Shown here in pieces: positions 1 to 5,551 of a stretch of DNA of 6,430 nucleotides. Location of the stretch: positions 1 through 6,430 of the forward strand of contig SIAG01000247.1 in the NCBI GenBank assembly GCA_009691925.1, given 5' to 3'. Made by a program: the position numbers and the translations under genes. Numbering within the stretch: position 1 is the stretch's first letter; each line of letters begins with the position of its first letter. The notes below the pieces were generated by a model. The model ran no database searches. It saw only the letters and a program-made list of their open reading frames with translations, and was not told the origin of the DNA. The DNA is from Planctomycetaceae bacterium. Lineage in GTDB: Bacteria > Planctomycetota > Planctomycetia > Pirellulales > UBA1268.

Positions 1-712
1 CCAAGACGCCACTGGCGGCACTCGCAGTCCCAGCCTTCGCAGCCAAGGCATCGGGCGTGCCACCGAGGGCATACGCGATCGGGTAGACCGCCCACGTGAT
101 CACGATGACCAACCGGGCGATTTCGAGAAGCTTGCGGGCCGCGGGTGGCTGGGTCTCGAGAGAATTCGTCAATTCCGTCCAGAGCACGTAGAGAATGTAG
201 AAGAACGGAATCGACGAGAGACCGCCCCACATGACCCGCTCGTTCCACCGATTCGGATCAGCGATCACCTCGCCCGGATAGCCCAGCGCGATCATCGCCG
301 CCGCCGCGATCACAAGGCGGGTCAACAGGCTCGTCGCCTTGGCCGCCGGCAGACGGAGAACGGCCACGAGTTCGACCATCAACAACGGCACCGTCAGGAT
401 CCAGTCGGCATAACGATAGAAGTCGTTGAAGGCGGCGCCGGTTCCCTTGTATCCACCGTCCACCAGCGAATAGGCGTCGTGCCAGCTGTGGCGAATCATG
501 AAGTAGTGGTAGCAGGCGATCGAAACCACGAGCCCCGAAACTAGCAGGGCTGGCCGGTATTCCGAGTCGACATGCGACCGGGCCATGAACAGGAACAAGG
601 CGGCCGCCCCCATCGTCGCGACCGTCATCGAGAAGATGTTGTCCACCGAGTTGTATTGAACCAGAGAGAGGTCGGGCATAGCCGACCCCAACAAAACCAA
701 GCCTTCAATCAT
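1..712 (-). CDS. Xanthorhodopsin-like light-driven proton pump (partial, C-terminus beyond left edge)
   Basis: Seven-helix retinal protein of the inner membrane, predicted to pump protons outward in light. The 237 visible codons cover helices A-F (about residues 22-44, 53-76, 96-118, 127-146, 160-182, 194-217). Helix C reads RYADWILTVPLLMVE: Arg100, counterion Asp103, Thr107 and proton donor Glu114 give the DTE triad of proteorhodopsin-type proton pumps. His69 (YHYF) matches the His that pairs with the counterion. LGYPGE (143-148) and WAVYPIAY (207-214) are helix D and F signatures. From memory, similarity to Salinibacter xanthorhodopsin is high throughout, including an equal-length B-C loop. 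Gly163 fits the carotenoid-antenna fenestration. Helix G with the Schiff-base Lys lies outside the window, so retinal binding is inferred. Start at 712 is chosen for AGGTG five bases upstream; Met12 (679, GGGG upstream) is an alternative. Family confidence is very high; pump direction follows from motifs. Confidence 0.96.
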   Translation of the reverse strand, partial: MIEGLVLLGSAMPDLSLVQYNSVDNIFSMTVATMGAAALFLFMARSHVDSEYRPALLVSGLVVSIACYHYFMIRHSWHDAYSLVDGGYKGTGAAFNDFYRYADWILTVPLLMVELVAVLRLPAAKATSLLTRLVIAAAAMIALGYPGEVIADPNRWNERVMWGGLSSIPFFYILYVLWTELTNSLETQPPAARKLLEIARLVIVITWAVYPIAYALGGTPDALAAKAGTASAASGVL

Positions 713-760
713 CGCTTCACCTGCTTTTCATGTGGTTAAAAAAATGCCGCCGCCTCACGA

Positions 761-789
761 CTAGGCAATATCCCCTATTTTCTAGGCAA
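761..789. repeat. 8-bp direct repeat CTAGGCAA x2, 21 bp apart (candidate operator)
   Basis: CTAGGCAA occurs at 761-768 and again at 782-789, a start-to-start distance of 21 bp, or two turns of B-DNA, so both copies lie on the same face. On the rhodopsin strand they read TTGCCTAG and lie 49-77 bp upstream of its ATG. An AT-rich 13-bp spacer separates them. This is the usual geometry for a regulator binding as a dimer on direct repeats. The regulator is unknown and the functional role is inferred. Confidence 0.4.
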
Positions 790-860
790 GCCATTCCCAG
801 CCGGCCACTGGCAAAGGATGATTTCACCCTGCGAGGCTCTTTCCACCTTCCCCAAGCACC

Positions 861-880
861 CGTCACCTTAGCCAGTGACG
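861..880. repeat. Inverted repeat CGTCAC-N8-GTGACG (candidate operator)
   Basis: Perfect 6-bp arms CGTCAC (861-866) and GTGACG (875-880) flank an 8-bp spacer in the noncoding divergent region, about 150 bp upstream of the rhodopsin start. The arm order is opposite to the CRP/FNR GTGA-N6-TCAC site, so it is not that site. With no T-run nearby it is not a terminator. It could be a dimeric regulator site or chance. Confidence 0.25.
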
Positions 881-913
881 ACAACTTCGACAAGCGGATA
901 CCGGTGTGCGTCC

Positions 914-919
914 ATCATA
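914..919 (-). promoter_or_regulatory. Possible -10 hexamer TATGAT for the rhodopsin gene
   Basis: On the minus strand this reads TATGAT, five of six matches to the sigma70 consensus TATAAT. The best -35 at allowed spacing is poor (CTATCA at a 16-bp spacer, three of six). If used, the rhodopsin mRNA would have a leader of nearly 200 nt containing both repeats. A closer promoter near the direct repeat is equally possible, so this is a weak call. Confidence 0.2.
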
Positions 920-1018
920 CCCCCCCCGCATCCCCTGATAGCTTTCGAGCGGATCTCACCGCAGCCAGCTCCAAGGTCCGACTGACGATGCCCGTCATGG
1001 CCCCTTTCCTCCGCCCGC

Positions 1019-1024
1019 TACAAT
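1019..1024 (+). promoter_or_regulatory. Possible -10 hexamer TACAAT for the 2-TM protein gene
   Basis: TACAAT matches five of six bases of TATAAT and lies 38 bp before the ATG at 1063, which would give a leader of about 30 nt. No good -35 hexamer stands at 16-18 bp upstream. Position and match favour it over the other candidates on this strand. Confidence 0.35.
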
Positions 1025-1062
1025 GATCGAAGGAGTCGGGACCGCCCGGGGGAGCCGAGATC

Positions 1063-1614
1063 ATGATGCCATTTCACGATGCGTGGCCATGGGCGCTCGG
1101 CTGCGCCGTCGTCGCGGCAGTTTCCCTCCTTTTCTGGTCGCAGGCCGCTCAGCGGGCGTTCCTCGTGGCGATGACCGCGGCGCTCGTCGGCGGCGTCGGC
1201 TGTCTGCTTGCCGACTGGCTCGTGGTCACCGATCGGGAGCAGATCGAGATCCTCTTTCCGAGGCTGGCACGCGCCGCCGAGACGGGGGACACAGAAGCGA
1301 TCCTCGCCGCCCTCGACCCTTCGCTTTCGCCGCTGCGATCGGAAGCGGAGCGGGCGTTGCGGGAGTTTCGCCCCGAGGAGGTGCGGATCACGCGGCTCGA
1401 TGTCACGCTTCGGGGGCCGGCGGCAGCGCGCCTGGCCCGGGCTGAGATGCTCATCCACACCCGGGGCGACGCCCGCGGCGCTGGCGGGGCCAGCGGACCG
1501 GTCTCGGCGCTGATCGATCTCAAGGTCGATCTCCGCAAGCAGGAAGGCCAATTCCTGATCACCGACTTCGAGGCCGACGCGGCGCGGCCGATGGATCGGC
1601 GCCGGCCGGAGTGA
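1063..1614 (+). CDS. Membrane-anchored protein with possible NTF2/SnoaL-like domain
   Basis: 183 residues, function not recognised. Two hydrophobic segments (about residues 10-27 and 32-54) form a membrane hairpin with both ends predicted on the same side of the membrane. The remaining ~115 residues start with a helix and read DREQIEILFPRLARAAETGD followed by a predicted beta-rich region (107-131, 147-170). An N-terminal helix pattern of this kind followed by a curved sheet resembles NTF2/SnoaL-like folds, but no catalytic residues are evident. The start is supported by GGGGGAG eight bases before the first of two adjacent ATG codons. The gene is divergent from the rhodopsin gene and convergent with the large repeat-protein gene. 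Long minus-strand frames cover the same DNA, but they are Arg-rich and lack hydrophobic segments or a good start. The gene is likely real; the fold is tentative. Confidence 0.8.
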   Translation: MMPFHDAWPWALGCAVVAAVSLLFWSQAAQRAFLVAMTAALVGGVGCLLADWLVVTDREQIEILFPRLARAAETGDTEAILAALDPSLSPLRSEAERALREFRPEEVRITRLDVTLRGPAAARLARAEMLIHTRGDARGAGGASGPVSALIDLKVDLRKQEGQFLITDFEADAARPMDRRRPE

Positions 1615-1635
1615 GGCCGGCCCGCATGAGTTTTT
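1601..1635 (+). terminator. Possible rho-independent terminator after the 2-TM protein gene
   Basis: GCCGGCC (1601-1607) and GGCCGGC (1615-1621) form a 7-bp all-GC stem with a 7-nt loop that contains the TGA stop. A run of five T follows at 1631-1635, but nine bases after the stem, which is further than normal. The hairpin also lies just past the 3' end of the convergent minus-strand operon, where no T-run follows it. Confidence 0.35.
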
Positions 1636-1636
1636 G

Positions 1637-4402
1637 TCAGGGCGTTGCTAGCCGCTGCTTGGGGAGATTCCGCGGCTCGGCGGCCGGCTGCAATTGCCAC
1701 TGGGCGTAGGGAAGCCGCTTCGGCGTTTCCTCGAGGACCCCGCCGATGAGGAGCCGATCGATCGAGTTGAGATCGATGCGGCTGGGCCCGAAGATCGCGT
1801 GAGAGCCGACAAGAACGTTCCCCTCGATGCCGGTCGCCGCCATCCGCAGCCGTCCGACGGAGAGCGTCACCGCTTCGACCGGCAGCCCCGGTGAAGATCG
1901 AACCGCCTCCGGCTGCCAGGTGGGGTCGAGGGATTCGGGGTGGAGCCAGATCACTCGCGCCACGTCCTGCCGCGGGATCGAGAGCGGCTTGCCCCGTGGA
2001 TCGGCATCGACAGCGATCCGCAGATTTTCCCCATCCATGCTCTCGAGTCGGCCGCGCAGGTAATCCCCCTGCATCGAGCGGACAAGATGCGTCGGGGGGA
2101 GAAATCGCTGCGAGCGTGGGAGCGTCGTCAGGCTGCGGAACTTCTCCGGCGAGATCAACACGCCGGTTTTCGGCACGAGCTCCACGGCCTTCACGGCGCT
2201 GGCGGGAATCGTCACCGGTTCGGCCCCCTCCCGCAGGAGTCGGACGCCCCCCTCGTCGATCGACTCGACATCACCGACGACAGCCTCCCCCGTCTCGAGA
2301 ACCACGACGGATTGGAAGCTATTTTGTTCCGTGTCGCCGGCCTCCTTGCGCTTCGCGCGGGCAAGCAACCGCTCCTGGGCCTTGAAAACCTCGCGGAGCC
2401 GCTGCCCATCCCGTCCCCAGATCGGATGCAACGCGCGCTCGAGGTCCAGACTGCGGTTGGTCCAGATTGTCCCCTCCGAGACTTGGAGTTGCACCCTGGT
2501 GCCGGCCCGCCCCTGGACGAGACACATGACGTCCTCGATCGGCAATCCCTCGGTGGCGACAAACACGCCGTCCCCCCGGGGGGCAACGGCGCGGAGGTGA
2601 ACCGGGGCGCCGCCCCAACCGAACGATTGGCTGAATGGCCCCCCCGGGATCACTTCTGTGATCGTCGCCTTGCCGTCGACCTTGCCGATGGTCACCCCGA
2701 TCCAGCCGTTCTGGTCGTCATCGCTGTCGTTGGGTGACGATTCGTCGTAGCGGATCGTTGTTTGCGGAGCGCTCCCGTCGGCGGCCGGCGCGAAGGGTGC
2801 CGCAATCAGGCTCTCCCGTGGCAGCCAGCCGATCGCTCCCCAGCCGGCTGCGGCCCCCTCGGCGGGGACGGGCACCAGACAGCCGTCGTGCGTCGTGTCT
2901 TCTAACTCGAGCCGGCCGACACGGCCGGGAAGGACAGGATCTTCGGCGGCCAACGCGATCGCCCCGATCCCCTCGAGGAATCCGATCGGCAGGCTCACCG
3001 GCGCTGTGATCGCCGCATGCTTGATCGTGACGTTCCCTTCCGCGACGCCGATGAGTTCTCCAGTCAGGCTCGAGCCAAAGCGATCGCTGACCCGCACGCG
3101 GCGGGACGACGGGCTTTCCTCGCCGGCCGTCGGGGCGGCCGCGGCGGGGAATCGGATCGCCGCCACCGAGTCGAGAAGCACGTTTTGTGGTGAGAATCCA
3201 GCTGCTTCTCCTGGGACCACCACAAGGGCCCGCCCGTCGTCGGACAGTCCCGTCACGTTCCCCGTGATCACCCGGCCGTCGTTGAGCTCCACTGCCGCCG
3301 GCTGATCCTCATCGGGCAGCGTTTCGCCTCCGTTCCATGGAGAGATTCTGAGCCTTTCGAGCACCACCGCTCCCGACAGGACATCTACCTGAAGACCCTC
3401 CCCCTGCCCCTCCACCTGCCCCGTCTGTTCGGGGAAGGCTCTCACCGGAGCGACCGGAAGAGGCTCGATCGACAGATCGCAGAGCGGAGCCGTCTCTCCA
3501 GGCCGCGCGACGACGATCCGGCCCGCCTGCCGATCGATGAAAACGGAAAGCGTCAGCCCGTTCTCAGACAAGTCCCCACACGGCGCTAGATCGGCCACCC
3601 CTGTTCCATCCGGGCGGGCCTCGTCGCGGACGACGATCAGCCCCTCCGCAGTCAGCTCGATCCGGTAGGCCGCGCTGACGGGGCCGCCGTTGACGTTCGA
3701 CTTCGCGCGGAACTCGCCAAAGCCGAGGCGCACGCGCGGCGGCTCGTCCCAGGCAAGGGCCAGGTCGTATCGCATCCGATCCCCTTCGCCGCCATCGATG
3801 CGCAGCATGGCGCCTGAGGTCGTGCTGGCTAGCCCGCCGGCCCGCGTCCGCCAGTGGCTCGCCGCGGATGTCTGGCAGTGGTCAAGCCCACCGTTCCAGA
3901 CATACGTCGAGGGCGCCACTGCCGTGGAGATTCGCCGCACTCTCTCCCGCTCAAGCTCGATGCGCCCAGGCGCCTCGGCCGGCCCGATCGAGATTACGAC
4001 CATTGAAGCATCGATCGATTCGAGGCGTCCGACGACGAGATCGCCATCGGACAATTCGAACTTCCAATGGCCCGTCCCCCTGAGGATGGACGCCCCCGGC
4101 TGCCGATCGAATGAGATCCTGCCGACCCGATCGAGCGGGAACTCGAACGGCCCGGCGAAATCGGGAGACTGCCAGCGGATCGTGGGGCTAGCCCCCTCGC
4201 CGGCAGGCAGAGACTCGACGAGCCGACCGGCAATCGTGCCCCCCGGCAGGCTGAGCACCGCAGTCGGCCCATCGCCGTCGGCTGCCCGAGCGAAACGGGC
4301 GCTGCCCGCCAGGAGGGCCACGGCGACAAGCGTCCCCCACACGATGCCGGCGCATTCCGGCCTCCGGCAACGCAATCGGAGGAAGCATAAGAAAAGGGGC
4401 AT
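1637..4402 (-). CDS. Exported multi-repeat protein with LamG-like and PDZ-like domains
   Basis: 921 residues. An N-terminal signal peptide has a basic stretch, a hydrophobic core (about 20-33) and likely cleavage at FARA|AD (after residue 40), so the mature protein is periplasmic or envelope-associated. Units of about 45 residues recur near 48-99, 116-160, 370-418, 435-482, 698-742, 774-819 and, weaker, 843-888. They follow the pattern (D)G-x3-G-x-(L/V)-x-(S/G)-(I/L/M), then beta strands, closing in LP-x4-V-x2-(I/V), as expected of small Sm-like beta-barrels. Residues 165-356 resemble a LamG/concanavalin-like beta-sandwich. Residues 566-643, starting GWIGV and ending in a V-x-L-x-V strand, look like a degenerate PDZ domain; an acidic SPNDSDDDQN linker precedes it. 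No protease triad or other catalytic motif was found, so a scaffold or binding role is inferred. Start at 4402 has AGGA seven bases upstream and lies 30 bp after the preceding operon gene. Confidence 0.88.
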   Translation of the reverse strand: MPLFLCFLRLRCRRPECAGIVWGTLVAVALLAGSARFARAADGDGPTAVLSLPGGTIAGRLVESLPAGEGASPTIRWQSPDFAGPFEFPLDRVGRISFDRQPGASILRGTGHWKFELSDGDLVVGRLESIDASMVVISIGPAEAPGRIELERERVRRISTAVAPSTYVWNGGLDHCQTSAASHWRTRAGGLASTTSGAMLRIDGGEGDRMRYDLALAWDEPPRVRLGFGEFRAKSNVNGGPVSAAYRIELTAEGLIVVRDEARPDGTGVADLAPCGDLSENGLTLSVFIDRQAGRIVVARPGETAPLCDLSIEPLPVAPVRAFPEQTGQVEGQGEGLQVDVLSGAVVLERLRISPWNGGETLPDEDQPAAVELNDGRVITGNVTGLSDDGRALVVVPGEAAGFSPQNVLLDSVAAIRFPAAAAPTAGEESPSSRRVRVSDRFGSSLTGELIGVAEGNVTIKHAAITAPVSLPIGFLEGIGAIALAAEDPVLPGRVGRLELEDTTHDGCLVPVPAEGAAAGWGAIGWLPRESLIAAPFAPAADGSAPQTTIRYDESSPNDSDDDQNGWIGVTIGKVDGKATITEVIPGGPFSQSFGWGGAPVHLRAVAPRGDGVFVATEGLPIEDVMCLVQGRAGTRVQLQVSEGTIWTNRSLDLERALHPIWGRDGQRLREVFKAQERLLARAKRKEAGDTEQNSFQSVVVLETGEAVVGDVESIDEGGVRLLREGAEPVTIPASAVKAVELVPKTGVLISPEKFRSLTTLPRSQRFLPPTHLVRSMQGDYLRGRLESMDGENLRIAVDADPRGKPLSIPRQDVARVIWLHPESLDPTWQPEAVRSSPGLPVEAVTLSVGRLRMAATGIEGNVLVGSHAIFGPSRIDLNSIDRLLIGGVLEETPKRLPYAQWQLQPAAEPRNLPKQRLATP

Positions 4403-4432
4403 GAGAGATTCCTGGCAGGAGCGGCCGGCTAC

Positions 4433-5536
4433 TCAACGCTCATAGATGGGGAGAAACCGGAAGTTGACGGCGAGGGCGAGCAGCGAGAGCGACGTGCCGG
4501 CAAACTCACCACCATCCCCGCCGTTGGCCCCCGCCACGAGCCCACCGTCGGGGCGACGTTGGGCCTTGATTTCGCTGACAACTTTGCTGTTCCATTCCTT
4601 CCAGGCATCGACGTCGGCCTGGAACAGCGCCTGAGCGCGGTAATAGCGGGTGTAGTTGGGATACCCGCCATCGTTTCGCCCTCCCTGACTGGCCTGCTTG
4701 ATGGCGTCGGCCGCTTTGACAAATTGCGGCATCTCCTTGCGGCGGGCGATCGCCATCACGAGCGTGCCGATCGAGGTCGTGGCGTCGCTCCCCCCACCGG
4801 GGCTGGAATAGCCGACCCGGCCGTCGGGAGCGGTCATCGAGGCGAAGTAGTCGATCGCCCGGTCGATCGTCTCGTCGGGCACCTCGATGCCGGCGTTTCT
4901 CGCCCCGAGCAGCCCCATCAGGATGGCGCCGCTGACGGACGTGTCATGGTCGGTTGCGTCGGGCGAATAGCGCCACGCCCCGACGGGATTTTTCTTCGCC
5001 GATGTGACGGCAAGCTTGACCGCCAGTTCGAGCGAGGCGCCCGTCGACAGTCCCTTGCCACCCCCCTCCTCCTCCGACCACAGCCGCCGGTCGTCGACGG
5101 TGCCGTAGGCCTCGGCCATCGCCAGCATCGCGAAGCCGTGCTGGTACATGCTCGAATGCCCCATCCCGGCGTTTCCGCCATAAAACCCGGTGCTCGGATC
5201 CTGCGAGCGGATGATGCTGCGAAGGGCCCGGCGGATGTTCGTGGCATAAGCGCCGTGGTTGGGATCCTCCCCCGACGCCAGCAGGACCATCATCGCCATC
5301 CCGGTGACCCCGGGCCCCTCCTGGCTGTCTTTCCAGGTGCCGGAGGGATCCTGGGTGCGGGCAAGATACCGGCAGCCGGCGTCGTAGATCTCCCGGATAT
5401 CGCGCGGCACTGGATCGCCGCTGCGGATCGACGGCGCCTGCGCCGCAGCAGCGACCGGCCAGACGGCGACCGCCACGGTCGCCAGCCGGATGGCTATCCT
5501 CTGCACCTTGTTCAGCATTCCCGCGGATCGATCCAT
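4433..5536 (-). CDS. Exported alpha/alpha-toroid protein (squalene-cyclase/prenyltransferase-repeat family)
   Basis: 367 residues. A signal peptide (basic NKVQR near residues 9-13, hydrophobic core 14-33, likely cleavage AAAQA|PS after 34) exports it. The mature part shows repeated helix-turn units with QW-like motifs: YLARTQDPSGTW (57-68), IIRSQDPSTGFYG (108-120), PVGAWRYSPDATDHDTS (184-200), YFASMTAPDGRVGYSSPGG (230-248), AQRRPDGG (325-332). These are typical of terpenoid-cyclase/protein-prenyltransferase toroids. The segment GLLGARNAGIEVP (208-220) fits, as I recall, a planctomycete subfamily. DHDT at 196-199 only partly matches the DxDD acid motif of squalene-hopene cyclase, and the protein is about half the length of that enzyme, so cyclase activity is doubtful; a binding or structural role outside the cytoplasm is more likely. 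GAGGAG seven bases upstream supports the start at 5536 over Met7. The start lies 4 bp after the preceding stop. Confidence 0.93.
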   Translation of the reverse strand: MDRSAGMLNKVQRIAIRLATVAVAVWPVAAAAQAPSIRSGDPVPRDIREIYDAGCRYLARTQDPSGTWKDSQEGPGVTGMAMMVLLASGEDPNHGAYATNIRRALRSIIRSQDPSTGFYGGNAGMGHSSMYQHGFAMLAMAEAYGTVDDRRLWSEEEGGGKGLSTGASLELAVKLAVTSAKKNPVGAWRYSPDATDHDTSVSGAILMGLLGARNAGIEVPDETIDRAIDYFASMTAPDGRVGYSSPGGGSDATTSIGTLVMAIARRKEMPQFVKAADAIKQASQGGRNDGGYPNYTRYYRAQALFQADVDAWKEWNSKVVSEIKAQRRPDGGLVAGANGGDGGEFAGTSLSLLALAVNFRFLPIYER

Positions 5537-5551
5537 CCCCTCACTCCTCGA
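5537..5551 (-). promoter_or_regulatory. Ribosome binding site inside the end of the upstream gene
   Basis: On the minus strand the last codons of the upstream gene, GAG GAG TGA, supply a GAGGAG Shine-Dalgarno sequence seven bases before the ATG at 5536. It decides the start codon of the toroid gene and suggests that the two genes are translationally coupled. Confidence 0.7.

Larger units (their letters stand above)
713..1062. other. Divergent intergenic region between rhodopsin and the 2-TM protein gene
   Basis: 350 bp with no convincing gene; it should hold the promoters for both divergent genes. Visible elements are a 21-bp-spaced direct repeat (761-789), a 6-bp inverted repeat (861-880), a TACAAT hexamer facing right (1019-1024), a TATGAT hexamer facing left (914-919), an A7 run (738-744) and a C8 run (920-927). 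The 98-codon open frame crossing it (730-1026, plus strand) is Arg/Pro/Ser-rich with no domain, so I treat it as chance. Confidence 0.7.

Noticed and set aside
806..877. CACTGGC (806-812) and GCCAGTG (871-877) as a long-range hairpin
   Set aside because: Seven-bp arms separated by 58 bp are easily expected by chance, and nothing else supports a structured RNA.
861..880. CRP/FNR-type operator
   Set aside because: The half-sites are in the wrong order (TCAC first, GTGA second) and the spacer does not fit the GTGA-N6-TCAC pattern.
730..1026. 98-codon plus-strand open frame in the intergenic region
   Set aside because: No ribosome site before its ATG, Arg/Pro/Ser-rich composition with no domain, and it crosses the repeats and the putative -10 of the next gene.
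1018..1700. Overlapping minus-strand open frames opposite the two-TM protein gene
   Set aside because: Arg/Ala/Ser- or Arg/Pro-rich shadow translations without hydrophobic segments; the plus-strand frame has two clear membrane segments and a good ribosome site.
1940..2737. 265-codon plus-strand open frame antisense to the large repeat protein
   Set aside because: Composition typical of the antisense of a high-GC gene, no recognisable domain; the minus-strand frame has a signal peptide, repeats and a PDZ-like domain.
3690..4445. 251-codon plus-strand open frame antisense to the start of the repeat protein
   Set aside because: Ser/Arg/Pro-rich shadow frame that mirrors the signal peptide and repeat region of the real gene.
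4433..5536. Functional squalene-hopene cyclase
   Set aside because: Too short, exported, and lacking the intact DxDD motif; only the toroid repeat family assignment is supported.
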